Shown here: positions 12,101 to 27,100 of the stretch, piece by piece | Numbering within the stretch: the stretch's first letter is position 1 | Layout: every line of letters begins with the position of its first letter | Source: Trichobilharzia szidati | Taxonomy: Eukaryota; Platyhelminthes; Trematoda; Strigeidida; Schistosomatidae | DNA length: 64,000 bases | Reading direction: 5' to 3' | Assembly: GCA_944472155.2 (NCBI GenBank) | Contig: OX235271.1 | Coordinates: 101,755,256-101,819,255 of the forward strand | The notes under the pieces: generated by a model | Databases searched by the model: none | The model's input: the letters and a program-made list of their open reading frames with translations, nothing else | What the model was told of the DNA's origin: nothing | Program-made: the position numbers and the translations under genes

Positions 12101-15100
12101 ATCCACTCTGTTTATATGTTCATTTCCAGGTGCAGTAAGACCAGTCATTAGAGATTGAGCACGATGAACTAGTAAAGAGTAAATTATCAAGAATATAATA
12201 CAAAAGATTACTGGAAAAAAGAAATAAGGGTAAACATCTACTGCGAGTACAATAATAAACCGAACAAAGCAACTTAACTGACAATTTGATATATTTTTTC
12301 ATAAGTACCTTAAAAATCCTCAGTAAGCTATAACAAAAGAAGAGGTGACCAGCGAAGAGTTACTCTGATGATATTGGATAGTTGGAGGCAATCGGCCACA
12401 GGAAGCCTTGGACTTAGGTTTCGTGCTAGTTGGCACTCATCAGCAAGGCGTATCTGCAACCTTGAAGGAACCCATGTCCCTTCTGAGTTCGAACCCGCGT
12501 CACCCAGTGCTGCAGTCAGAGACGTTACCACTGAGCTATTCGGGCTCGCGATTGCTCTTTTTAGCAATATCATTCTCAAGTTGTACAATTAAATACATAT
12601 ATATAGTACACTATTATAGCAGCAAAAAGAATATTTCCAAGGGTGTAATTGAAATTCTAGTTTCTCAATTACATAATTCAGAATGAATTAATCGGGTAGA
12701 AAATAAAATTAAACAACTAAATTGAGTGAAATAACATTGTTTTTGTTTGGACTGCGTTACGCAGAACAAAATTTTCCATGTACCACGCTAAAAGTCACAC
12801 TTATCGTGTGAAGGCTAACGCTAATACCCAGTCACCCAGGCTAAAGTAGGCAGAGTGTGGACTAGAACCCATAACTCCTCAGAATAACATAATTGACAGG
12901 ATTTAGTAGAGCTCGAATAAAATTGACAGAGGGTCATGTTAAGATCAGTGTTATAAGGAGTAGAAGTGGGGAAAAAGTAATAAAACTTTAAAAAACTAAG
13001 ATTAATAAAATAAAAACCAAAAATTGAAATAAATTAGGTTCGTTGCAAATTCAGCGACTAAAAAAGTTTCTTCCATATGCAAAGTTCAGGATTTAATATG
13101 TAAATTGCCATAGCTTCTGACGTTTCATAATATTAGTAGTGAATTCACCGATGGTTGGTTCAAACAGAAACATGTACATATCATAGACAGTAATACCTCC
13201 TTGTGGAGCCAGTTAAAGAGGACGGCAGAAAAACAGGATGAAATGCAGATGTGCTGCCAAAGCCCTATGTTCCACTCGGAACCCAAGGGAATAATGATGA
13301 CTAATAATACCTCCTTGTAAAGTAACATTCAAGTTTCGAGTAAATGTTCACAAATTCAACGACTACCTATCTAGTAATATTATCAGACTAATAGCAAAAG
13401 GAAGCATACTTCCAACAAGATATGTTACAGTTAAATAAAATATTGAAAATAAAATTCATGGGCTTTTAAGCTTGTTTGTGCCTAATAGCGCTCAGCTAGG
13501 CTGCCTTGCTTACTACCCATAAATCCTATTGTAGCCATAGCAAAAGCTATATGGACGATAGGAACGTAAGTTATACCATTCTCATAGCTCGCTTAAATGA
13601 CTATGGATGGTTTTCCATATTTTTGGCAGACTAATGGAGGATATTCGCATTCTAAATTGGTTGGCAGGGTTAACTATTTCATTAAATTTGGTAGGTGCTG
13701 GCATCGTTTATGGGGGCCTGTGTCACTATAGCGTTGCTATGCACGCTACTCTTACCCATATTAAAGCATTTGGTTAGTCTTGTATGAGAGATGGGCTCTA
13801 TTGGGCCTGTCTATGCAATGTATAACTGATTGACGCGATCATTGATCGATGTAACTATGCTTACCTATGCATTATTGTATGTACTAACGGTGTGAATGGT
13901 CCAAAGAGGGATAAGGCTCTTGAGTGGTTGCGCCACAGGATGATTCTGTATGCCGGTTTCCTCTCGCAAGAGGCAGGGAAGGTGTGTTCGGTTCTCCTGA
14001 AAATCAGTCCCCAGTCAATGGGTGTATCATTATGTGAACAAACGAGTTGACCATACCAGTAGTCATATGCTTGTCTAAGAGATTTAGCCATGCATGTCTA
14101 AGTGAATACCTTAAAACGCTGAAACCATGAATGTTTCATTAAATCAGCTATGGTTCCTTAGATCAAATACACTATATGGATAACTGTAGTAATTCTAAAA
14201 CTAATACATGCAATTATGCCCTGACCCACAAGGAAACGGATGCACTTTTTAGGTTATTAAAGGTTACAGCTGGTTGCATACATACAACAAATATCAAGAT
14301 TAAGAAGTTTGTCTTCTCCAGTGTGATTTAAATGTGTTCTATCTTATGTAAAGGTACACACAGATAAGCCAGTTCATTTTATATTGTCCGATATGAAATT
14401 TCACTGGGGTTTCTTTCGACTATTAATGCAGCACTATCACTGTAAGTGTAGCAACCAGTATTGAAGGTCGAATAATAAACTTTTGATTAAAATTTCTGCT
14501 GTCTGATTTCATGAAAAAGTCAAAAACAATAATGCCCCTTCACTTTGTGAGTATATACAGTATTGTGTCACACAATTTTAGAGCAGAAATATATTCAGCC
14601 GATATGAAAGCAAAAACCTACTGACATCTTGAAGAAGATAAAAGACGATTCAGAAGAGAAAATTTCCTTTATAGGTGAAATCATCTTCATGGGCTGTAAA
14701 ATCGTATTTAAATTTACCAAAAACAGTATAGTAGTCCATTATTGAGTAATAGGGGGTGGGTGAGTATTAAATGGATACTCAACTACCTTTCTTCTCACTC
14801 AATAACAATTTTAACCTTATCAAAATTTTAACCCTTTCTTCCTTTATGTCACTGACTATTACGTAATTTTGAATTTTACTTTTGAAACCGCTTCTGAGTA
14901 TGTATATCAGTTATGCCACCATGCACATGGTCCGAGGTTCGATCCCCGGCCGACGCACTCCTTTACCTCGCTAAGCCAGTAATAATGCTGGTGAAGAGGA
15001 AAGGTTGGGCATGAGGCTAGCAACCCCATCCTGTAAAATAAGCACTGCTACAGAAACTTCAAGCCACTAGCTTGAAGCCCTATGTTTCACTGGGGAACGT

Positions 15101-18100
15101 GAAGGAAATTAAAAAAACAGTCTCTGAAGATGATTTTGTCGATAAAGAAAATATAATGAACTTTTTTCACAAAGATGTATACGATCAGAAATAAATCAAT
15201 ATCCTGTTATATATGATATATATATACTACTATAAACTTCTAAATACTTACAGCATAGAGGGAGATTCACTGATTACTGAATTAAGCTGCTTACTCTGAA
15301 AACTTATCAAGTTTAAGTATTAACACGATGGTTCTTCGAATGGTATATTTATCACAGTACACACTTACATGCATTAAGTATTACAATCAGTATGAATGAG
15401 ATTTACATGACTATGACTTTCGATAATATAGAATTAGAATCTATAATCTATAAAAATTACAGAAGTTAAAATTTTAAAAACCTCCCACACCTCACCTATT
15501 TATAGGACTAAATGTATTCTAGTAGCTTTTGAAGAAATGTATGAGAAAGTATTCAGAAATTACAGAATATAAAAGGTAGAAGAACTAGAAAAGCAAGGAA
15601 AAGCTGATATTTTTGGTAGATACCTTTACTAAGTCTCTCTGATATAACAGAATGCATTTATTTACTGATTCAACACAGCGAGAGGTATTAAATGCAAGAT
15701 AATACTACGATAAATATTTAGCCGATAACAAATCCTATTCACAAGGAAATTTAATTCATATTCAACCAAATAAGGGTAACAAACTTCATATATGTGTAAA
15801 ACTTGGGCACTGTGGTAGTAAGTAATTCCATATAATTCCACAAGATATAGATAGATTTTTCGAACACATTAACTCAAACGTGGAGGCAGTTCAATTCCCT
15901 TATGAATTGGAAAGTCACGAAGCGGAACTGTCAATGTTAGATTGCAGTGTAAAAAGGAAAGAATATGGGAAGTTAAACACTAGTGTTTACAGGAAACCCA
16001 CACATTCAAACAGATATTTGGACTTCCGATCATCCCATCCTATGTCAGTGAAAATAGGATTGGTGAAATTTTTAAGTAATAGAGCACAAAAACTAAGTAG
16101 TACCAAGGAAAATCTAAGACAGGAAGTGATACATATAAGAGAAGCCTTGAAACTTAAGAAATACCCTGAAAAATTAGTCAAAAAGTATGTAGGGAAATGT
16201 AAAAATGAAATAAATAATGATAGTAGTGATAGTGATAATAATAATAATAATAATAATAACGACATGCATGTCAAATACGCGCAAGACAACACCAACAATA
16301 AGGAGTCTAAATCATCAGTAGTAATTCCATACAAGGAAGGAACCTCGGAAACCTTAAGGAGAATTCTTAACAAGGCAGGAATAAAAGTGGCATTCAAACC
16401 CACAAACTCAATTAGAAACAAGCTTTGTTGGTTAAAGGATCCTGTGGAGCCTTTAAAACAAAACAATTTAGTTTATCTAATACCCTGCTGGAATGATTGT
16501 CAGGTCAAATACATAGGTCAAACTAGTAGAACAGGGGCAGTCAGACTAGCCAAACATAAAAACCTAGCAAAATCTAGATAGGTTGACCCGAATAAGATAA
16601 GAAATCTAGAGAATAGTTCAGCTATAGCACTCACCACATGCAATTACACACAACCACACAATAGGATGGAACAGGATGACAGTTTTAAAATGTAATATCA
16701 CAGGGTGGATGGAGAGATTGATAACAGAAGCTTTGTTTATCGAATCAACTGCAAATACATGTAATAGGAATGATTCAACACCTGTCCCAGAAATCTGGGA
16801 CGATAAATAGGAGAGGACAAAGAAAACTATAAAACTGAAGTTTCGAAGTCGTGTGATTATAATTGATAATGATTATGAACAATAAATTTTGTTCGAAACG
16901 TCATCCAGTAAATAGTACTGTTTCACTGTGTGATACATCTAATAAACAAACTAATATGGTAACAAACTTCACATATTATAAAGATATTATGAGGAGGAAG
17001 AAATAAGCGGATCAGCTCAGTTATATCTACCAGGAGTCTCAATGTTATGAACCGTGTAACATGTATAAAACGCTCATGGTACTGTGTTTCTTCTCAGTGT
17101 AGTCTACGTCGAAATACATACAGTGTACTTAAATAATCAACTCACAGTGAACAAATATTCCACATAAGATGAACAAAACAACTATTACATAATATAATAC
17201 AAACAAAATAAACACACACATACCACTTACAGAGTATACAGTTAGACTTGTATAATAAAAACGTTCATATTCAATTGCAGAGAATATAAATATTCCTTAT
17301 GCATCAAATAGAGTAAAGATTTAGAATTATAACTTCCATTACAACCACCGTTAACTGAATCGAAAAACTAATCAATCTGATAAAGTCAATGCTTTATATT
17401 TGATAAAAAGCGTAAATATAAGCAGGATAGTAGGTGATTGTCTCAACTTGATTGATAACAGCCACCCACTTCTTTAGACAAGCGTGCGCACACACACACA
17501 CGCATACACGCAAAATACACTAATTGCAATCATTTCAGAGGTGCAGTTAATGGAAATAACAAGCACAGAAACAAAGAAGATGTCTCTAACGGTAAGAAAC
17601 GTAACGTCGGTAAGAGAAACAAACACAATAACAATGACAAAGGTTGATTGATAAGCTACATCCTGTCAAATAATGGATGCTTCTAATGACCTTAGAGAAA
17701 AGGTAAATAAATTTATGGATACATTAAACAATGAAGTCATCACGAAAGAAGAAAACAAAGTACAGTGATATAAAATAGAATACAACGTACCATTGTATAC
17801 GAAAATTCGAAAATAAATGGACACTGAGGTAACAAATCATTTCAAAGACTATGGTATGAAAATGTGTACTTTTCAAGAAAGAATAGAAGCCAAGACTGAG
17901 GTGTAGGTTGAAGAACACTACAGAGATGAAAGTGCAAAGGTAATAACTGAAGGATAAGTACACGACTAGACAGTCATTTGCAGTTGTCTGAGTAACTTGT
18001 GAGACAAACAATTTCCACCAATTCTCATATAAAAACATATGAATGGACGGAATTAGGCACAGATTTCATCACTTACATAATAATCTCAATTAGTTGTGTT

Positions 18101-21100
18101 CTGAGTAATAACAGAAAATTCGAATTAGCATCAGGAGAGGTTTACACCCATTATTATCCTCCAAGCATACTTTTATTCCTTTATGTTACGAGTGTAACAC
18201 AGGACTTTTAAGCTTGAGTCCTGAAGTTTCATTAGCCGCGATATTGTTTAATGAGGTGGGGTTGCTAGCCTCATGCTCAACTTTTTCTCTTTCACGGCCT
18301 ACTGCAGGCTAGTAAACTAGGTGAGGGTTAGAAGTGAGTCGGCAAACAATTAAACACAGACCGCATGCGTGGCTGGCAGACATTCTGCCACTGAACCACC
18401 GAGTATACAAAATGAACTAGCTGGTTGCAAAGGAATACATCATCTCCACCTTTGAGTAAATTATAACATATCTTTTGCCTGCACACACACACACACTTCA
18501 CCATACTCAACACTGTTAAGTCACATGGTGTCTTCTCTCTGGCAGTTGTATCAGAATTCAAATGAACCATATAACAACTAAATGTTGATACAATAGGTGT
18601 AAACACTACTAGACCTCCTGCTGATCACGCTTGGTATTTGTTAAGCTACTATTGCGCTACTGAGGTCATCATCCAATGCATTGGCCTAAGCAGGTTAATG
18701 TAACCTAATTTCAACACAGATCATCCACCAACAAACAAACCAGTTAGTAAAAAATAAAGACTGCATGCAGATCTTACATCATAGATCTAGCCAGAGTAGT
18801 ATATTATTTACTATTTTTTTCATTCCGAATGGAACTAAGGGTTTCAAGCCTTGAATTTTCAGTATTAGTGTTGTTTTTACGCGGAGGGTCTAATAGCCTC
18901 ATACCCAACCACTCTTCTTTTCCAGATTCCCCACCGGCTAGTAAATTAGACGAAGTTAAGGAGTGCGTTGAATCGAACTCGGACCTCTTGTGAGCATTCT
19001 ACCATCGAACTAACGACACAATTACTTACCGTAACTATACAAAATACTTTTCCACTCATTTATTATACACGAATGTACAGCCTAGTTGATGACTTCGTCG
19101 AAAAGAAAACTTTCTTCTCTGCAACCGTCTTTTTAATAATTCCTATTATACCAAATAGTTGAGACTGGTGATAACTTTTACCAGCAGACAGTTATGCGGG
19201 CATCAGTGTCCTTATAATTTTACTAATCTCTCCAATTTCAAGTTTTAAATCAAATTGTTTTGAAGGGATTTTGTTTGATTGGTTGGAGGATTTCATCATG
19301 AGCTGACATCAGTTAGAGAACCATTGGAAAACCAACTGGGAGTACTGGACAGTTGTTTCATCTTAGCAGTACGCACCCACCGGGGTTCGAACCCAAGACC
19401 TTCTGCTTACAAGGTGAGCTCGTAGACCATTAAGCCACTGGGACCCGATCCATTGACCCATGAATTCTAACTTCAACATCAATCATATCTTCATCCTTAG
19501 TGCACATTAATGCGAAAGTCATTATCTCTTCACGTACCAGTTTTCCTATTCCCCATATATACTTTACTTTATCCCGTTATAACGTTCCTTTTTCCAATTT
19601 TTCTTAAAAAATAAATGAGGATGCTATCACAGACTGATGATGTTAAAGAACAATGAATAAGATAAGACATAAATAGACACCGTAAATATTAATTAAGTCA
19701 CAAAGCAGGCAAATAATTAAATAGTTAGACTTAATTTGATTACAATTCAACATACATAAATCAGTAGGATAATAATTTCATATTAAATATTAATGAAGTA
19801 ATCAACAAAGCATTTGAACAAACTTATTCTATATATGACAAAAATATATAATGAAATATTTGTAAAGTAGTGAAGAAAAAGTATAATCCTACCGGAAAAT
19901 TGTCAATTCATGCATACTATATATTTTAAAACAGAATTAATAATGGAACTAATGATATTATTATCCTGAGTGTCTTTTTCCTCGAAATTAATCCAACTAG
20001 TGTGCTGTGTGTATTTATAATATATTATCAATGTCTGATTGACTTCTATCCGTTATTCAGGTTACCTGAATTTACGGTTTTCCTGTTGCCGGTAAAAAGG
20101 AATTAATTATATTGCGCTTTAAGTATGCAGGTTAATTGACAAAGCTATACTGTAATACATATGTATACTTGATAAATAAACATATGTTGTATACTTAACC
20201 GTATAACAGTATCATAGGTAAACTGGTACAAGGTCAGGTTAGTACTTCAGAGATCGCTGGTTTGAATCTTTCATCGACTCAAATTTGTAAATCGGTGATT
20301 CAACGGTAGAATGCTCGCCAGTCATGCAGTGGATAGAGGTTCGATTCACAACCCACGTACTACTAAAGCTAGCCTAGTTTATTAGCCGGTAGTCAACTTG
20401 GAAAAGAAGGAAGGTTGGGGATGATGTTAGTAACCCCGCCCAGTAAAAACAACACCGCTGACGAAACTTCAAAGTTTGATGGTTCGATATTTCGCTCAGA
20501 ACGCAACGAACGTAAAAAGTACCACACTATCTTACATACTACCTAATATGTTTTCTAAAAGTAAATTCATAATAATAGTTTTCCTCGATAGTAGAGAATA
20601 AAAGATTATTATCTATAGAGAGGAAAATTCCTGGCGTAGAATAGGATAAAAACATTTTGAATAATTCTGTCTAACCATAGTACGTTCAAAAAAGTTTATT
20701 TACAAAATTCAAATTATACAAGAAAACCTTTAAAGTCTGGTGATTTCCTTCCTTCACTTATCTGAGAAGCATTGTTTCAACTACAGACGGAACGGATGAT
20801 GTCAAAGAAAGAATCGAGAAGGAAAGGCAGGCCTTAATCACCCTGAAATCAGTCTGGAAATCTTCTGAACTCGGTATAAAGAAAAAAATTCGAATTTTCA
20901 ACACAAATGTGAAGTCATTCTTTCTATATGGGTCAGAAACTTGTCAATTCACGAAAAATTTCCTTCAGTCTGCTGCAGACATTCTCAACAGATGCCTACG
21001 CTTCATATTGAAAATCAAATGTCCAGAAAAAATTAGTATCAAGGAACTGTGAGAACAAACCAACCAAGAACCTATGCTCAATAAATATATAGGACAAAAT

Positions 21101-24100
21101 AGAGATGGGTCAGACACACACTGAGGGGACCGTCGAATTAAGTCGCGCTCCAGGCCCTCGAATGGAACCCGAATGGGAAACAACAAGTTGGACGTCTGCG
21201 AGTGACATGGAGATCGTATGAGGAGGAAATGAGGAACCGTGGGTAATTGTCAGGCCAGCTGAAGATTGTAGAGAATAGGACAGAATGGAGACCTGTTGTT
21301 CCTCTCAGAACCCAAAGGAACAAAAATAATGGTATGATAATAATAAATATTTTCTTTGAAAGAAGACATTGGGTGTTACGCAAATGGTAAACATTGATCT
21401 GTCAAATGCATTCGACAAACAACAATAATACAAGGTTACACTTTTTATTAATTAAATATACCAATTACAGTGATTAAATGTTCATGATAAATTGAACCGT
21501 TTTTTTATGATAGCTTGAAACCACACAGTATTTTTAGTACAAGTATGGAATTTTCAGTATGTGATATCGGTAGCCCAATTTTGCAGGTCGACCACTGATA
21601 TCGGGTGGGCGTCAGCAGGGGATCGAACCCCGGACCATGTGCATGATCGGCGAGAGTCCTAAACTCTGTGCCACCGACAGCTCGTATCATCCGAGGAGAC
21701 CCTCTGTCTAATAAAAAAGCTTACCAAACAACCCATGAAAATTACGAAACATAAGTAATAATAATAATAATGAAAGTAATGTGCAGAACACTTACGAGTT
21801 TGACGAGGGAATGCAATTGGTACTTGCTGTTGGTGTTGATTTGAATACTGGTTAGAAGAATCCGGTTGCATACGTTTCTGTAAGTCAAGCAAACCAACTT
21901 GTAATCTTTCCAAGTCACTCGGGGATACATCGTCTGCACATATTTTATAGGAGACAAAGCAGAAGAAGGAATTCGGTGATATTGATATTCATGAAGTATA
22001 CAAATTAAATTATCAAACAATACCACATTGTGAAGTGACAAGTCACGCTGAATAAGTGACTGATAAAACAACTTAGAACTTTGCACAGATGTGCATCCAT
22101 TCAAGTCATATAATCAACTTCTAGACAACAAACACCATCGTTTGTGTCACTTGAAAAATAACAACCGTCTAGTAGAAAGCATTACATTCACGATACAAAT
22201 TTAAAATAATCAACAAAAGTCACTAAACTAGGATTACATGAATCCACAAATTTGAGTAGATTTCGTTAATTGAATAATCTACCTCCAAGATTATATAGTG
22301 TGATACAAGTGTAGTAATGGCTACAAAACCTATTACACCACAATGCCTACAACACTTTTAAGTGAATATGTAAAAGGATTAAAAGGGTTACAAAATTAAT
22401 TGATAAACGAGTAGAATATAATACTAGAATAGAATTATTTCATTCGATAATATTATTATTCCCTTAGGTTCCGAGTGGAAAATAGTGCTTCAACAGCACA
22501 TCTCCACTTTGTTTCACTTTCTGCTGTCCTCTTCATATGGGTCCACGATTGCCCATAAGTTCACATCTCCTTCCAAAAAATCTCCTTCATGTCACCCTCA
22601 CACCCACGACGCACTCGTCGCTTCCAATTCAGATTTCACTAGATTGTCGTCCTGGCACGCGATGTCATTTGACAATAGTCATTTAGCACTATACTATGAC
22701 TTATTCAACTGAAAATAATGACGACTCTCCTAGTAGAAAAAAAGTACATTTGTGGTATGGATTCATGAAAAAATAAATACTCTAATTTCCAACTAAATTT
22801 TCGCAACTTTGTACAACTGAAGGGTAAGACTGTTCAATGTGTACTACTTATGATATACTGACTCATAGGACAACATAAATTATTATTATTATTATTGTTA
22901 TTTCCTTTAGTTCCTAGAGGAACATAGGGCTTCAGCCATGCGTCTCCATCGCGTTCGGTTCTCTGCTAGAGTTTTCACCTGGCTCCAAGTCTGCCCATAC
23001 GCTTTCAATTCTTCTTCACATGATCTCCTCCAGGTCACCCTTGCACTGACGACCAACTCGTCGCTTCCCTTTCGGGTTCCACTCGACGGCTTGTCTAGTG
23101 ATGTCACTTGCTGGTTTCCTCAGAGTGTGGCCAATCCATCTCCATTTCTTCCTGCTTGTTTGTTGTACATTCGTTCCTGGTTAGTTCGCTCCCAGAGATC
23201 TTTGTTGCTGATCCTTTCCGGCCATCTGATCTTGAGTATTGAGCGAAGACATCTGTTAATGAAGGTCTGTAGCTTGTTTGAGGTGCTCTTTGTGACACGC
23301 CAACTCTCTGATCCGTATAGTAGTACTGACTTCACATTGGAGTTGAAAATCCGGATCTTATTTTTGATGCTGAATGCTGTTGACCTCCACACAGACTTGA
23401 GAATAATGAAAGCTTGCCTTGCTTTCCCGATCCTTGCTTTGATATCCTCGTCAGTTCCGCCTGTAGTTGAAACAATGCTTCCCAGGTAGGTAAAATAGGT
23501 TGTTTCTTTCAGGTTCCTCCCATTTATGCTGATTGCTGTCTGTTGTTGTTGCTGTGGCTGTTGGTGTTGGCCAGGAATCTTCATCACCTCCGTTTTCTCT
23601 ATGTTCACCTGGAGTCCAATCTTTGATGCTTCTTCTGCCAACTTGTTACTTTTCACTTGCATATCTTCCAGTTTGTGGGAAATCAGACATATATCATCGG
23701 CGAAGTCCAGATCCTCCAAGTTCTTTATGTGAGTCCATTTTATGCCTGTTTCCTCATTGCCCGCTGTCTGTCGCATTATCCAATCTACTGCAATCAGGAA
23801 AATCATTGGCGATAGTAGGCAACCCTGTCTTACTCCTGTCTTCACTTCGAAGGATTCCGTGAGCTTCCCGTTGTGGACAACATAAAAACATTGCACAAAA
23901 GTACATCAGCTGAAGCTGATGAACACAAAAAATGAAGAGGAAATAAAACAGAATAGTGTTACAGTCGAAAACGACGGGTGAGACAAAGACTGATGTAGCA
24001 GATATTAGCGAAAATCTTCTGCGATTCAACAGATGATAAAAGGTGAATTAATTTGAGCCACTGTGAATCATTTCAAACTGTCTCTGATAGTTGATCAACC

Positions 24101-27100
24101 ACTGGTTCTCACAGTCTCAAGTACACTAGACACACAATCAAAATCCCGCTTGGTACAGGCTTCCAACGGGCAGTTATATAGTTCAACGTTTGATAATATG
24201 CTTCGGTTCGACCACCTCTAACTGTTTTCAAACCATATATGTCAATATTACTCCTCGAGTAAAACAATAGCTCAACGTGAACAAAGTATACCCCATTCTA
24301 TATTCATCCTTAGAGATTTCAATATTGTTTCACAGTTGAGTTGTAAAACATTGTCAATTATACAAAGATATAATATAATGGAAAATACCGATATGATATA
24401 GAGGTAATAAGTGAAATTTCTTACTTGGATTAAGACCTAATAATGAATTGAGTAGATTATTCAAGGTGATTATCGCTTCTTTTTGTGCATCTAAAGTTGC
24501 TTTTGTTTGATCTAATTCCATTTGTTGACGTTCTATCCGTGTTAGGTGTTATTTATCCATGAAAAGAATAATGCATAAAGAAAGGTAAAATAAAAGATAA
24601 ATATCGTAATTCTATTTTCAAAATGTTAAAATAAACATGAATAAACTCAACAGATTTAAGAAAATACATAAGTATTTCAATACCTCATTCATCTCATTAT
24701 AACCAAACCGTCTAAAGAACTAAACAGAGTATAAAACAAAAGAACTTTTGACTCAGATCACATCTTATGACATTGATGATTCGTTTGTATGTGTGTGTGT
24801 GTTGTGTCCTCATTTGTGAACATGGAGAAGTAACTGATAAAGGTACACAAGCCATCAGAGGAGAATTTCACATTTCTACGCTTGGATGAGACAGGCGTTT
24901 CTGTCAACATAAACGTTCAGTAATATATTTATAACAGAAGAACACGGCAGGATTAGCAGAGGAATTGTTTACTGGCGAATCGATGTACAGATATGGCAAA
25001 ATACATATACCATTTGCACAAATTCTCTGCATTGTGATTCATTGGTTTTCCTTTCATGTTTTCTGTGTAGTTGCAAAAGGATGTTTCATTTCTCCGCTTC
25101 GCCGACTAATCCATCTCTCTGCTATATTCAATATTCCTGAAGAAGACATTACACATAATATACTACTTACAAGATCTTGCCAGTAGCACACCCCACAATA
25201 TTGATAGTGTACATTAAATCTGACTATAGACTATTTTTTTAAACATATGGCAACTACAAAAATAGACTTCTGCTTACAGCATTCAACAGGTAGTTGACCA
25301 AACTTGATAAATTTAAGGAACAATAGTAGTATATACAACAAAACAATGAAGACAAGATCTAATTCTTTTTTTACCTAATTTTTGTTCAGACTGATCTGAA
25401 AGTTTTCTTGATGCTTCTAGTTGATCAACTTGTTCTCGAAGTTTACCAATATTTGTTTGACAATACCTTAATTCACCAAGTGTTGCTGCTAAACGCTAGA
25501 ATGAAAAGAAACAAAACAGAGTATAACGCAAGCATAACATACTATGCATAGACAGTAAAGTAAAATTTAGCTTAAAAAATATGTACATGCACCCAAGTTT
25601 ACAAATGGCTTTGAAGTTTAACAACAAAAAGATAAAACTGTATGCATGAGGTCTGTTTTATTCACTTGAGAGATATGACAAATAGGAGTGAAAAACACTC
25701 TACACCGATTAATCAGTTTCATTAAAGCCATTATTTTTTTTCCTTCACGTTCCAAGTGGAACATAGGGCTTCAAGCTAGTGGCTTGAAGTTTCTGTAGCA
25801 GTGTTTACTTTTATAGGATGAGGTTGCTAGCCTCATGCCCAACCTTTCCTCTTTACCGGCTTTTTATTACTGGTTTGGCGAGGTAAAGGAGTGCGTTGGT
25901 GGCCGGGGATCGAACCCCGGACCATGTGCATGGTCGGCAAGCGTCCTAACCACTGTGCCACCGACGCACCATTATTTTTAATATAGTCTAATGATAAATT
26001 GTAATCAACCGAACTGACAATTGTTCAAAAGCATTTTTATTTCATTATAGAAATGGTTTAAAAATTAATTCCTATCCTTTACTCCTATATTCAGAATAAT
26101 AAAAACTCATCATGTACAGTTTATTTAGTGTAATATAAAATTGATAGAATAGGTTGCATATGAACGCTTTAAAAACAAAAAAACTGCTAAGTAAGGCCAC
26201 GTGGGGCTAAATGAGGTTGGGACTAATATGGTAGCGGATAACTTACATGAAAACTGGGGCTAATCCTTTTCATTTCAATAAAGTGTAGTCAATTTTTACT
26301 CACGTGATATGCAACGGAATAATTGTTTGGAAAATCCTTCCTAAACGACCTAATTACAATGTTGATACTTATTTGGATATTACAACTAACTTTGTAATGA
26401 TTTTCCGCTTTTCTCCTAAGCTGTATATCATCGTTCTAACATTTGCCTGTCACCTAGTGACGTAATCGTTATTACTCCCCTTTGTTATAGTGTAATCCCC
26501 AATTTAAACGCTTTTGTTTGTGGTTGTGTGATGGTGTTGATAATGTGTTGTTCTACGATTGTGATTTGTTTGAATGAGGTTAAGGTTATGACGTGGGAAT
26601 TTCGACCTTGGACTGTCTGTGGGAAGCGTTTAGTGCGTGATTCGTGCTGAGAAACTTTTGATCCCACCTTGTTGGTAATATTCTACATGATTCTCAGGTA
26701 CTTCTTACGGTTGATTTTGGTGAAATAATTTTGTTATGTAGTACTTGTTTTGTATTTGAGAAAGTTCTGGATCTGCATAGCTGTCTAATGGGACTGTTTG
26801 AGTATTGATATGTTATTACTGTTAAATAGTACCGCAGATTTTATCACAAATAATTGTCTTTTTACTATTGTCAGGACATTTTGGGACTGCGCGGAACTCA
26901 GGGAAGATTTGCTTAGGTATACAGTAGGACGCAAAGATTGGTCTCCTGCGTTCAGACCACAACACGTCGTTTATAGTCGCTACACGATAATTACCAATGT
27001 ATCTGATAATACCTAAATGCTGGCTGGAATATATGGACCAAATGTATGCACTAAGTGATTACATGGGAGTAATCAATGTCATGAGTCTAATCGTTAGGGT

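Larger units (their letters stand above)
12169..21795. other. Intron 13 (exon 13 to exon 14)
   Basis: Contains an HHR-C copy, an RTE tail, an rDNA fragment, a PLE, SINE-1 copies, an HHR-B copy and an RTE fragment. I see nothing at about 12700-13180, 14260-14900, 15120-15690, 16950-18170, 19450-20200 and 21340-21590, beyond short simple repeats. Confidence 0.5.
21934..24424. other. Intron 12 (exon 12 to exon 13)
   Basis: Holds RTE fragments (22440-22660, 22880-23898) and a 3'-end repeat (23900-24250). 21940-22430 is plain AT-rich sequence in which I see nothing. Confidence 0.5.

Noticed and set aside
14041..14251. Working 18S rRNA gene
   Set aside because: Only 211 nt are present, with changes at invariant positions.
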